Below are positions 20,301-27,990 of a DNA stretch of 64,000 nucleotides, piece by piece; within the stretch, counting starts at the first letter, position 1; each line of letters starts with the position of its first letter. Under the pieces are notes generated by a model. That model saw only the letters and a program-made list of their open reading frames with translations. It searched no databases and was not told the origin of the DNA. Source of the stretch: SZUA-430 sp965227535 (GTDB lineage Bacteria; Pseudomonadota; Alphaproteobacteria; Micropepsales; Micropepsaceae); contig OZ245761.1 of the NCBI GenBank assembly GCA_965227535.1, positions 4,712,001 through 4,776,000 on the forward strand. Direction: 5' to 3'. Both the position numbers and the translations under genes were made by a program.

Positions 20301-21551
20301 GTCTATCTCTCCGTCACCGGCGACCGCGCGCGCGGCCTGATGACGACCTCAGCGCGCATCACCGGCACGCGCGCCGCGCCACGCATCGAAGGCTCAGGCA
20401 AAGTCACCAACGGCTTCTTCCGCAGCGCAGGCTCCGGCTTCGAACTGCGCGACATCAGCGCCGACTTCGACGGCTCCGAACGCCGCATCGCGGTTACCTC
20501 GCTTTCGGCCAAAGCGGCGAACGGCGGGGCGATCAGCGGCCGCGGCGGCATCGCCCTCGATCCGGCGGCAGGTTACCCGATTGAACTCGCGCTCAAAGCC
20601 AACGACGCGCAACTCGTCTCGACGGAAATCACCACGGTTATCGCCGACGTCGATGTCCAAATGTCCGGCGGCCTCTTGCGCGAAGCGTCGATCAAAGGCA
20701 CCGCCGACGTCGAGCTGTGGGAGATCCGCCTTCCCGAACGCCTCTCGCGCCCGCTCACGCCGATCCGCGTCAGCCATCGCAACGCGCCGCCAGACATCCA
20801 AGCAACGCTCCCACCGCCGACGCAGGAAGACGAGGCGCAGTCGTCGCTGACCTTCAATCTCGACGTCGCGGTGCGAGCGCCGCAACGCGTCCACGTCCGC
20901 GGGCAAGGCCTCGAGGCTGAATTCGGCGGCCAGGTGAAAGTCGGCGGCAGCGTCGACCGCCCGTCGATCAACGGCCGCTTTGACCTACGCCGCGGCTATG
21001 TCGAATTGCTGAGCCAACGCGTGGCGCTCACTCGTGGCCGCATCGCCTTTGCCGGCGACGTCGTACCGACCATCGACATCGTCGGCGAAGTTCGCAAGAC
21101 CGACGTCACCGCTTCGATCGGCGTCAAAGGTAAAGCAACGACGCCCGAAATCAGCCTGACCTCGACGCCCACCTTGCCGCAGGACGAAATCATGTCCCGC
21201 GTCCTCTTCGATAAATCGACCCAGCAACTCTCCGCCTTCGAAGCCGTACAACTCGCCGGCGCGATCGCGCGCTTGTCGGGCCTCGCCAGCGGCCCCGGCA
21301 TCCTCGACCGCCTGCGCACGTCGCTCGGCATCGACAGCCTAAGCGCCGTCACGGACACCGGCGGCGGCACCGCGCTCAGCGCCGGCAGCTACGTCGGCAG
21401 CGGCGTCTACCTCGGCTTCGTCCAAGGCACCGACACATCAGCGGGCCGCGCCACGGTCGACATCGACCTCACCGACGACATCAAACTCCGAGGCGAAGCC
21501 GGCCCCTCGGGCGACACCCGCCTCGGCGTCGTGGCGGAGTGGGAATACTAG
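17304..21551 (+). CDS. tamB: Translocation and assembly module protein TamB (AsmA-like, DUF490)
   Basis: A 1415-residue inner-membrane-anchored protein that spans the periplasm as a long beta-rich groove and works with TamA. One N-terminal membrane helix (about residues 11-29) is followed by repetitive beta strands and the conserved C-terminal TamB domain (about 1090-1415), which contains SGSYVGSGVYLGFVQG and ends VVAEWEY. The ATG at 17304 is preferred over a TTG three bases earlier. The stop is one base from the stop of the convergent histidine kinase, so no terminator fits between them. Confidence 0.94.
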   Translation: MKLSRWFRGTLIVLALVVAGAGAFYVFLQTGTGRDTVAGLIESLAGSDNLKITVEGLDGTLPGAPRAKKVTIADATGPWLVLHDVALSWSPFALIGGDIVADEVSVARLEWLRLPIDSGDTSASSGGIPSLAIGKLAVATAVIAPEVAGQGGTFKIDAAADARSIADRASLSLHVVELGTGGARAGIEARYDPAQALLDLDAKIDDHAGGALATMLQLPADAPLTVALDSEGTLDDWRAKLTAAGGTALGATGNATIVRQGEWRELKLTFSSDVTDVGPENLRPLYNGHSTVEIVGARSDTGAWRVTRLDATTPALTLTGNGAFDATAQRAEGSATLTVPQGQAVAALIDGAADWRDLTLTAKTEGVWPIPSIVVDLRATDVAAEDIRASAVTGRIVATPDRRWDDESLAVAFAVSADAAEMTSDDETIRDLLGPSATLTFQTMLIDWRRLSGMAGELKTASSSLRFAGDADARALNGVVSFDAPNLTQAGLRSGALAINATVEANLESSRWTVDGKGTATDVAPGGAVDALLAGKQDLTFALQTTGPGQMQLSSLSLRGERLSLIASGDIIRDALNLDAEATITNLNTLSDEHEGRAKLDVHVAGTTNAPRLSGRATLGTGKLFGRAVQTLGIELAEADDKGLSRLTIKGDYNERPVDGTANVAWRPEGGARIEALNLVLDTLTLKGDATVEGAGLIDGAFAIDARDLAQIAPFVGVNMEGALAGTLRFTPNGDRQTLNLALTGPSLFVEGVAFDGVALSGTIADLFRNAAPNLRVKAAYADFDGFDLEALDATAQGPFNALNVDAKANRAGTAIATRATLRLDAKPNVISVASLQLSRGDKTARLANPVDITLNGGRVLIPTTRILAGGGSITLAGDAGTTMDIGLTATSLPLWVAAFATDPLPITGTASGTARIREGGATSFDMKVINLAPESDPRLVRNVTLTATGKTDRTGVDFKLTLADPARTSFQATGRVPFAEGGALKIDVNGTADLALANVYLSVTGDRARGLMTTSARITGTRAAPRIEGSGKVTNGFFRSAGSGFELRDISADFDGSERRIAVTSLSAKAANGGAISGRGGIALDPAAGYPIELALKANDAQLVSTEITTVIADVDVQMSGGLLREASIKGTADVELWEIRLPERLSRPLTPIRVSHRNAPPDIQATLPPPTQEDEAQSSLTFNLDVAVRAPQRVHVRGQGLEAEFGGQVKVGGSVDRPSINGRFDLRRGYVELLSQRVALTRGRIAFAGDVVPTIDIVGEVRKTDVTASIGVKGKATTPEISLTSTPTLPQDEIMSRVLFDKSTQQLSAFEAVQLAGAIARLSGLASGPGILDRLRTSLGIDSLSAVTDTGGGTALSAGSYVGSGVYLGFVQGTDTSAGRATVDIDLTDDIKLRGEAGPSGDTRLGVVAEWEY

Positions 21552-21552
21552 A

Positions 21553-23169
21553 TTACTTCGCCGCCGGCAGTTTCAACGTCGCGCGCAGACCACCCTCCGC
21601 GCGATTGCTCAACACCAACTCGCCGCCGTGCCGTTCGACGATCGCGCGCGCGATGGTGAGGCCCAGGCCGTGGCCGCCGGTTTCGACGCTGCGTGACTCC
21701 TCCAATCGCACGAACGGTTTCGTCACGTGGCTCAGCTTGTCGTCGGGAATCCCCGGCCCGTCGTCGTCGACACTAATCTCGACAAACCCGCCGCCGACCG
21801 TCATCGACACCCGTGCGCGTTCCCCATAGCGCACGCCGTTCTCGATCAAATTGCGCAGCGCACGGCGCAGCTCGCTCGCACGTCCCTCGACCCGCGCCGG
21901 CGGCAGAGTCGCAAACGTGACCGGACTTCCCGTATCCGCAAGATCATCGCACACCGCTTCGATCAGCGAAGGCAGGTCGACCGGCCGCGTCGGCTCGCCG
22001 CTCTCGCCGCCGCGCGCGGCTGCAAGCGCCGCTTCCGTCAACCGCTCCATCTCGCTCAACGAGGACAGCATGCGTCCCTGCAGTTCAGGATCCTTGATCA
22101 ACTCGGTGCGAATACGCAGCGACGCAATAGGCGTCCGCAAGTCGTGCCCGACCGCCGACAGCAGCGCGCGCTGATCCTCGATCAATCGCCGCAACCGCGC
22201 CGCCATCGTATTGAACGCGCTTGCGGCGGCACGTACGTCCTGCGGCCCTTCTTCCGGTGCTAAGAACAACGCATCGCCGCGTCCCAACCGTTCGGCCGCA
22301 GCAGTCAAACCGGCGATCGGCCGCGCCACACGCCCGGCTGCCCACACGGCCGCGAACGCGACCAGCACGACCGCAAGCACGCCGGTCAAAATCATCGGCC
22401 ACATCATCGACGGCACCGCCGGAGGCAATGCGGAAACGTTGAGCCACAGCGCCGGCCCCATCGCGACGGAGATGTCGAGCCGGTCCGGCGCATTCTCGCG
22501 CGTGACGGCGGCGGCCGGCGGAGGCGTCGCGGTGAACACCCAATCCGGTCCGCCGGTGCCCGGGGCAACAGGCGCGACCGCGACCACAGGCGGAATGGGC
22601 GGCACAGGTGGTATCGCCTCCGGCGGTTCGGGCGGCTCTGGCGGTTCCTCCACGTCCGGCTCCGACAGATGAGGGTGCTTCATCCTCTTCATGCGGCGGA
22701 TGCGCTCGACCGCTTCGATCGGGACAACCGTCGGGCCGTTGCCGGTGATGATGATCGTGTGCCGCCCATCGACCTTCTCTTCGAACTGCTCGAAGCGGAA
22801 AGTCTGGAAAGCATCTTCCCATGCCACGCGCACGTCCTCGGGTTCCGTATCCGTGCCGCGCGCCAGAGCCCGGCTCAAGCGCGCGTTGCGTTGGCCCTCG
22901 GCGACCAGAGGCTCACTGCCGAAGCGCACCAGGAACGACGGTCCGCTTGCCGTGTCTTCGATCGTCTGACGCGTCTTCTCGTCCGCATCCTTGGCGAGGG
23001 TGACGATGCCGGCCGTGCGCCTGAACGCCTCCGCCTCGTGCAGCGCCGAACGCAAGAACGTCTGTTGGCTGGCAAGCAATGCGACCGACGCCAGCTGCGA
23101 AACGATCAGCGCGCCGAGCACGATCAGCACGAACCACCCGCGAACGGTGCGTGGCGAGAACCAACTCAT
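21553..23169 (-). CDS. Sensor histidine kinase (EnvZ-like class)
   Basis: A 538-residue inner-membrane kinase. The first membrane helix is at ~12-34. The periplasmic region of ~35-255 contains a Pro/Glu stretch at 176-194 (PEPPEPPEAIPP). A second helix (~256-278) leads to HAMP (~280-332). Next come the H-box SAVGHDLRTP with H342, the N-box RNLIENGVRYGE, and the G-boxes DDDGPGIPDD and GHGLGLTIA. It should autophosphorylate on H342 and pass phosphate to the adjacent regulator. The start overlaps the regulator's stop in ATGA. The sensed signal is unknown. The EF-hand gene next door hints at a cation. Confidence 0.93.
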   Translation of the reverse strand: MSWFSPRTVRGWFVLIVLGALIVSQLASVALLASQQTFLRSALHEAEAFRRTAGIVTLAKDADEKTRQTIEDTASGPSFLVRFGSEPLVAEGQRNARLSRALARGTDTEPEDVRVAWEDAFQTFRFEQFEEKVDGRHTIIITGNGPTVVPIEAVERIRRMKRMKHPHLSEPDVEEPPEPPEPPEAIPPVPPIPPVVAVAPVAPGTGGPDWVFTATPPPAAAVTRENAPDRLDISVAMGPALWLNVSALPPAVPSMMWPMILTGVLAVVLVAFAAVWAAGRVARPIAGLTAAAERLGRGDALFLAPEEGPQDVRAAASAFNTMAARLRRLIEDQRALLSAVGHDLRTPIASLRIRTELIKDPELQGRMLSSLSEMERLTEAALAAARGGESGEPTRPVDLPSLIEAVCDDLADTGSPVTFATLPPARVEGRASELRRALRNLIENGVRYGERARVSMTVGGGFVEISVDDDGPGIPDDKLSHVTKPFVRLEESRSVETGGHGLGLTIARAIVERHGGELVLSNRAEGGLRATLKLPAAK

Positions 23170-23891
23170 GCGTGCTCCACCAAACTCGCGAACAAATACC
23201 CGGCGCCCCACGCCGTCTTGATCAGCTTCGGATTGCGCGGATCGTCTTCCAGCTTGCGGCGCAACCGGCTGATCTGCGTATCGACGCTGCGGTCGAACAC
23301 CTCATCCGCGCCACGCCCTTTAATGCGGTCGAGCAACTGGTCGCGCGTCAGCACCACATTCGGATGCTCCAGAAACGTGGCCAGCAACGCATACTCCGTC
23401 GAACTCAACGACACGACGACGCCGTCGCGCCCGACCACTTGCCGCTCGGGCCCGTGCAGCACCCACGCGCCGAAGCGCACGCGGTTGCCCGTCTTCGGCC
23501 GCTGCCCCGGCGGCAACTCGTTCGTCCGCCGCAGCACCGCATGAATACGCGCCAGCAACTCGCGCGGACTGAACGGCTTCGTCACATAGTCATCCGCGCC
23601 AACCTCAAGCCCTACGATGCGGTCGAGCTCCTCCGTCCGTGCGCTGAGGAAAATCACCGGCGTCCCACGATGCTCGCGCACGCTGCGGCACAAACTCAAA
23701 CCGTCTTCGCCCGGCATCATGATGTCGAGCACCACAAGATCGATCTCGCGCTGGCTCAGAACGCGCCGCGCCGACGCGGCCGACTCCGCCATCGTCACCT
23801 TCAACCCGTTGTCCTGCAGATAGCGCGACAGCGCGTCGCGAATATCGCGATGATCATCAACGATCAGAACGTGCGGCGACGCTTCAACCAT
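23166..23891 (-). CDS. OmpR/PhoB-type response regulator
   Basis: A 241-residue DNA-binding regulator. The receiver domain has the acidic pair in LIVDDHRD, the phosphoacceptor D56 in VVLDIMMPGEDG, the switch Ser in FLSARTEE and K in VTKPFSPREL. The C-terminal winged helix ends in RRKLEDDPRNPKLIKTAWGAGYLF. It is translated just before its kinase, with a 4-base overlap. It is divergent from the EF-hand gene with 191 bp between, so autoregulation and control of that gene are plausible. No operator repeats were clear to me. Confidence 0.95.
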   Translation of the reverse strand: MVEASPHVLIVDDHRDIRDALSRYLQDNGLKVTMAESAASARRVLSQREIDLVVLDIMMPGEDGLSLCRSVREHRGTPVIFLSARTEELDRIVGLEVGADDYVTKPFSPRELLARIHAVLRRTNELPPGQRPKTGNRVRFGAWVLHGPERQVVGRDGVVVSLSSTEYALLATFLEHPNVVLTRDQLLDRIKGRGADEVFDRSVDTQISRLRRKLEDDPRNPKLIKTAWGAGYLFASLVEHA

Positions 23892-24082
23892 GAGCCCTCG
23901 ACGCCGATATTAGATCCGTCGCGGGCAGGGCGAAGGTGAAGTGAATGTAATGTGTGCCAAAGTTTGTCGCTCCCCGGTGGTTGAAGCATTGCGCCACGAT
24001 CGCTCCGCGTACAGACAAATCCGCGTGACACGCCGGACCGACTGTGCGGCCGCGATCAGAGAGAGATCGAGGGAGCTAAGTC

Positions 24083-24583
24083 ATGAGTTTGCGAGTGGTG
24101 GCGCTGTTGACCGGCGCAGCGTTGGTGCTGGCCGGGCCGGCAACGGCGGGCGAGAAGCACAAACATAAACACAAAGAGGTCGAGCGCACGTGCGTTTGCA
24201 CCATGGGCCACGGTCCTGCCATGGCGCCGATGGCGCCCATGGCCGCGATCCCGGCAGTCCCGCCGGTTCCGCCCGTGCCGCACATGGCGTTTCAGATGCA
24301 CAAGGGTCATCCCGGCGGCCCCAACGTCATGGTCTTCCGCGACGACGGCGATGAGCGCGTGGTGATCGTGCGCAAGCACAAACGCTTCCGCGACAGCGCC
24401 GATGAGAACAACGACGGCCAAGTCTCGCGCCGCGAATTCATGCGCCGCGCCGAGGAGCACTTCAAAGAACGCGACCGCGACGGCGACGGCAAACTCGACC
24501 CCGACGAAGCGATGTCCTTTGAAATGCCCGAACCGCCCGAACCGCCCGAGGCCCCAGAACCGCCGGACCCCGAAGACGAGTAA
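24083..24583 (+). CDS. Exported EF-hand protein with His-rich and Pro/Glu segments
   Basis: A 166-residue secreted or periplasmic protein with a signal peptide ending near GPATA-GEK. A His/Lys cluster (KHKHKHKE) follows, then an Ala/Met/Pro segment. Two EF-hand loops come next: DENNDGQVSRREF and DRDGDGKLDPDEA, each with D-x-N/D-x-D-G and a closing Glu, so Ca2+ binding is expected. The tail is a Pro/Glu repeat (PEPPEPPEAPEPPDPEDE). It is divergent from the two-component system, whose sensor carries a matching PEPPEPPE stretch. A function in cation sensing or buffering is inference. Confidence 0.85.
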   Translation: MSLRVVALLTGAALVLAGPATAGEKHKHKHKEVERTCVCTMGHGPAMAPMAPMAAIPAVPPVPPVPHMAFQMHKGHPGGPNVMVFRDDGDERVVIVRKHKRFRDSADENNDGQVSRREFMRRAEEHFKERDRDGDGKLDPDEAMSFEMPEPPEPPEAPEPPDPEDE

Positions 24584-24591
24584 GACAAAAC

Positions 24592-24632
24592 CTGTCATCC
24601 CGGCCACGCCGGGATGACAGCTCAAGGTTTTT
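24592..24632. terminator. Bidirectional terminator built on a GTCATCCCGG palindrome
   Basis: CTGTCATCCCGG and CCGGGATGACAG form a perfect 12-bp stem with a 5-base loop. It is followed by CTCAAGG and a run of Ts on the plus strand, and preceded by AAAACC, which reads as GGTTTT on the minus strand. It fills the gap between two convergent genes, so it can end both transcripts. The words also match widespread alphaproteobacterial palindromic repeats. Confidence 0.7.
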
Positions 24633-24633
24633 T

Positions 24634-26403
24634 CTATTTCTTCGCGGCTGTCGGTGCGCCCGGCGCGATCACCGGCGGCGCAGGGGGGCGCGGCACGCCG
24701 CCCTGGCTGATCATCGTGACGAAGTAACCGCGCGCGTCGATATCGGGCGGCGCGTCGACACCGCGACCCGGTCCCGGACCTTGCTTCAAGTCGGCAAGCG
24801 AGAAATCCATCCGCGCGTCATAGGTGCGATCGATCTGATTGCGCAGATACTGCTCGGCCTCGTACCACTCGGTCTTCACCGCGTCGTCGGCGCAGGTCAT
24901 CGCTTCCGCAGGCTGCGTCGCCCCCCAACGCCGCTCGATGCAGTGATAGGGATCGAACGACAACTGGAACATGCGCCGCCGCACTTCTTCATAGCTCAAC
25001 TGCACCGGCGTCCCATTCGACCGCAGATACGTGATCACGCACGCATTGGCCTCTTGGTCGTAGGCCAACAGCAAATCGGTGAGCAAATTCGTGCCCTGGT
25101 AGTGCACGCGCTTGTCCCCTATCGCGTGCCACTCGACGAAGCGCTGCACCTGATCGCGCAATTCCTTGAACGATGCCTTCAACCGCGCATCGCGCGAGGG
25201 CGTCGAAAATTCCTCCCACTCGCCCTCGGTCCCATAGATATTCTGCGGCAACCGCGACGGCTGGGCCTTCATGTGAATGCGGTTCTGGATCGCAAGATCG
25301 ACGGCCTCGGCGCGATAGCGAATGTCGTCGCAGTTCGCCCGGATCATATTGCGAACCTCGGCCAACGGCTCAAAGGCCAACGATCCGCCGCCCATCATCG
25401 CGCGGACATAGTCGTAGTAATCGACGTTCTGTCCTTCGAGCACGAAGGGGCCGCTCGACCACTGCCTGTCCTCTTCGGTGCGCGCGACATTGCCGAAGAA
25501 CTGCTCGACCGAATAATCGGGCAGGTCAGCGTTCTTCGCGAACGTCACGCGCCCACCGACCAGCAAACCATCCGGCGTCCGTACTGCGCCTTCAAGCTTC
25601 AACGGCCGCCAGTTCTTGAACCCCGCGCCCATGCCCGGCGATGAACGCACGAACTTGCGCCCATACGTCCCACGCGTCAGCGAATTGTCCGGATGCGCGT
25701 CCATAAACAAGATGCGCCCGTCGCTCTCAACGTCATAGACAACAGCGACGTGCCCGTTCGGATCATAGAGAACCGATCCCGGCTTGATCGACTTGCGGTC
25801 GATGCGCGTCGGATAGAGGTCGGTGCCTTCCATGTCCGGATGCAGCCGGTACATCGCCGACGAAATCGTATCGCGCAAATCTCTCAGCAGGGCGGCGCCG
25901 CTTGTCGAACCCGTAAGAATATCGCGCCGGCTGGCGATATCGTTTCCGCGCGTCGTATAGCGGATGTCGCGCGTGCTGCCCTTCGGGCTCACCGCGTTGA
26001 TGTAGGAGAACGGCAAACCGCGCTTCCACGCGTAATAGCCGCGCAAGAAATAGGGCAGGTCGGCGCAATCCGCGCGCCAGAACGACCCCGGCGGATCGGA
26101 CCGCCCGAACGGGTTCGCGGGATTCTTCAGACACTGATCGATCGTCCGGCAGTTGGCGCGGCCCAGCCCCTTGATGAATTCGGAATACCCGCGCTCGTCC
26201 GCGTCCGACCACGCCTCACGCAGCACACGAATGCTGCCCGTCGGCGCGCTGATATCCTGCGCCGCGGCTGCGCCGGTCAGCGCCAGCCCAAGCGCAATCC
26301 AGCAACCGGCCAGAAATCCCACCCCAAAGCGGCGCAAGCTAATAGTCCCCCGTTGCGCACCGTTTTTCTTTTCGACGCTGAGCGAGCGGGCAGGTCGCGT
26401 CAA
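24634..26403 (-). CDS. Exported protein with NlpC/papain-like Cys-His pattern, unknown function
   Basis: A 589-residue protein with an N-terminal signal or anchor (about residues 25-49, ending GAAAAQD). C113 sits in WRADCADLPYFLRGYYAW at a helix start, followed by GHVAVVYDV (H218) and FMDAHPDN (D235/H237). This order (Cys at a helix, His on a strand, polar third residue) is that of NlpC/P60 and other papain-fold hydrolases. The remaining ~340 residues are unrecognised and contain several Cys. The tail is Pro/Ala-rich. A peptidoglycan- or peptide-cleaving role is inference. It is divergent from the padR gene. Confidence 0.6.
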   Translation of the reverse strand: MTRPARSLSVEKKNGAQRGTISLRRFGVGFLAGCWIALGLALTGAAAAQDISAPTGSIRVLREAWSDADERGYSEFIKGLGRANCRTIDQCLKNPANPFGRSDPPGSFWRADCADLPYFLRGYYAWKRGLPFSYINAVSPKGSTRDIRYTTRGNDIASRRDILTGSTSGAALLRDLRDTISSAMYRLHPDMEGTDLYPTRIDRKSIKPGSVLYDPNGHVAVVYDVESDGRILFMDAHPDNSLTRGTYGRKFVRSSPGMGAGFKNWRPLKLEGAVRTPDGLLVGGRVTFAKNADLPDYSVEQFFGNVARTEEDRQWSSGPFVLEGQNVDYYDYVRAMMGGGSLAFEPLAEVRNMIRANCDDIRYRAEAVDLAIQNRIHMKAQPSRLPQNIYGTEGEWEEFSTPSRDARLKASFKELRDQVQRFVEWHAIGDKRVHYQGTNLLTDLLLAYDQEANACVITYLRSNGTPVQLSYEEVRRRMFQLSFDPYHCIERRWGATQPAEAMTCADDAVKTEWYEAEQYLRNQIDRTYDARMDFSLADLKQGPGPGRGVDAPPDIDARGYFVTMISQGGVPRPPAPPVIAPGAPTAAKK

Positions 26404-26602
26404 CCGCCGGGTGAATTCCCCAAGCCTGATCTCGGCTTAGGGTGGCCAACCGGCCACGTTTTCGTGACGTCAACGGTTTGCCCGTAGTATTAACCCTTTG
26501 CGGCGCTTGACTAGTATGAGCTTGTCACTATATGCCTCTCCATGATACCGCAACCAGTCAGTCTCCGAGTTTGTCGCGCTTGCGACTGACCGGGAGGGCG
26601 CA

Positions 26603-26974
26603 GTGACTTCCGCCGACACGCACCTAAAGAAGTTCCGCAAGGAGCTGCATAGCGGCATCGCCGCGATGGTGCTGCTGGCACTCCTGGAGAGGACGGGGGG
26701 GGAAATGTACGGCTACCAGATCGCCAAAGAAATCGGCGCGAAAGCCGGCGGCGATTCCTTCTTGAAGCAAGGCGCGATCTATCCCGTTCTACGCTCGCTG
26801 CATGCGGCGGGCCTTCTCGAAAGCCGCGTTGAAGTTTCGATGTCGGGGCCGCCCCGGCGTTACTACGCCATCTCGACCAGCGGCCGCGAGGCGCTGCAGG
26901 CGTGGCGCGGTGTGTGGGTCGACTTGCGTGAATTCGTCGATGCACTGATTGGCCCGGGAGGCGCGAATGGCTGA
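26603..26974 (+). CDS. PadR-family transcriptional regulator
   Basis: A 123-residue winged-helix repressor. The PadR fold is seen in VLLALLERTGGEMYGYQIAK, followed by LKQGAIYPVLRSLHAAGLL and the wing GPPRRYYAIS. The start is GTG at 26603 with GGGAGGG before it. The stop overlaps the start of the membrane protein gene by 8 bases, so the pair is translationally coupled. PadR regulators coupled to HAAS or DUF1700 membrane proteins are a common arrangement and usually control their own operon. The inducer is unknown. Confidence 0.92.
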   Translation: MTSADTHLKKFRKELHSGIAAMVLLALLERTGGEMYGYQIAKEIGAKAGGDSFLKQGAIYPVLRSLHAAGLLESRVEVSMSGPPRRYYAISTSGREALQAWRGVWVDLREFVDALIGPGGANG

Positions 26975-27884
26975 CGTCAACACGGCGGCTGCCCCCGCAA
27001 GCATCAAAGCATATCTCGACGCGCTGAAGTTGTGCCTGAAGGGCCAGCCACCCGCGCTGATCCAAGACGCGCTCGCGGACGCAGAGGAATACCTCCGCGC
27101 CGAGCACGCCCAGACCCCCGAAGAATCGGAAGCGCAAGTTCTTGCGCGCATCGTCGAAACCTACGGAACGCCACAGGAAGTGGCCGAGGAGTACATCGCC
27201 ATGGATGACGCCATCAAAAGCCCATTCCCCGCCCGCGCGGACGAAGACGAAGCGGTCGACAAGGGTCCGGGTCTATTCGGCGTCCTTGTTGATCCGCGCG
27301 CTTACGGTGCGTTGATCTACATGCTGCTGTCGCTGGCGACCGGCATCTTCTACTTCACCTGGGCCGTGACGGGCGTGAGCCTGACGCTGGGCCTTGCGAT
27401 CCTTATCATCGGCATTCCGTTCGCACTGCTCTTCATCGGCTCGATCCGCGTCATCAGCTGGGTCGAGGGCAGGGTGGTTGAAGCCTTGCTCGGCGTGCGC
27501 ATGCCGCGACGCCTGCCGACTCAGGAAACCGGCGGCACGGTGTGGCAGCGCATTAAGCGTATGTTGGCGGACGGCCGCACGTGGAGCTCGTTGATCTATA
27601 TGCTCCTGCAACTCCCGCTCGGCGTCACTTACTTCACCGTCGCCGTCGTGCTGGGTGTGACCTCAGGCTCGGTCATCGCGGGCGGCTTCTACGAACTCGC
27701 GACCGGCAAGAACGTCGTGCGCCTCGACAACTATCCCGAACTCGACGCGTTGCTGAACACACCGCACGGCTTAGTTCTGGTGGTCATTGCCGGCCTCATC
27801 GGTATCCTGTTCACCCTGCACCTCGCCCGCGTGATCGGCTTCATCCACGGCAAGATCGCCGAAGCGCTCCTCGTGCGCGCCTAA
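26967..27884 (+). CDS. Membrane protein with HAAS-like N-terminus and duplicated Sensor-type domain
   Basis: A 305-residue inner-membrane protein. The N-terminal ~80 residues are helical and match the HAAS/DUF1700 pattern (AYLDALKLCLKG, then IVETYGTPQEVAEEYI). Two similar membrane blocks follow: ALIYMLLSLATGIFYF near residue 110 and SLIYMLLQLPLGVTYF near residue 208. Each is followed by a hydrophobic hairpin and an arginine-rich exit, so the region is an internal duplication of the putative Sensor domain. It is coupled to the PadR gene. GGGAGG precedes the ATG. It may sequester or inform the PadR regulator. Confidence 0.8.
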   Translation: MADVNTAAAPASIKAYLDALKLCLKGQPPALIQDALADAEEYLRAEHAQTPEESEAQVLARIVETYGTPQEVAEEYIAMDDAIKSPFPARADEDEAVDKGPGLFGVLVDPRAYGALIYMLLSLATGIFYFTWAVTGVSLTLGLAILIIGIPFALLFIGSIRVISWVEGRVVEALLGVRMPRRLPTQETGGTVWQRIKRMLADGRTWSSLIYMLLQLPLGVTYFTVAVVLGVTSGSVIAGGFYELATGKNVVRLDNYPELDALLNTPHGLVLVVIAGLIGILFTLHLARVIGFIHGKIAEALLVRA

Positions 27885-27913
27885 ACCAAGGGAACAATTT
27901 CCCAAAGTTCCAA

Positions 27914-27938
27914 GGGGCCGCGTTTGCGGCCCCTTTTT
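27914..27938 (+). terminator. Intrinsic terminator after the PadR operon
   Basis: An 8-bp perfect stem, GGGGCCGC with GCGGCCCC, has loop GTTT and is followed by TTTTTCTTT. It lies 30 bp after the membrane protein stop and 53 bp before the ppk2 start. It is a textbook rho-independent terminator. Confidence 0.92.
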
Positions 27939-27990
27939 CTTTGCCGCGAAATCCGCTCAAAGTCCCTCCCGATAACCCGAGTAGGACCAA

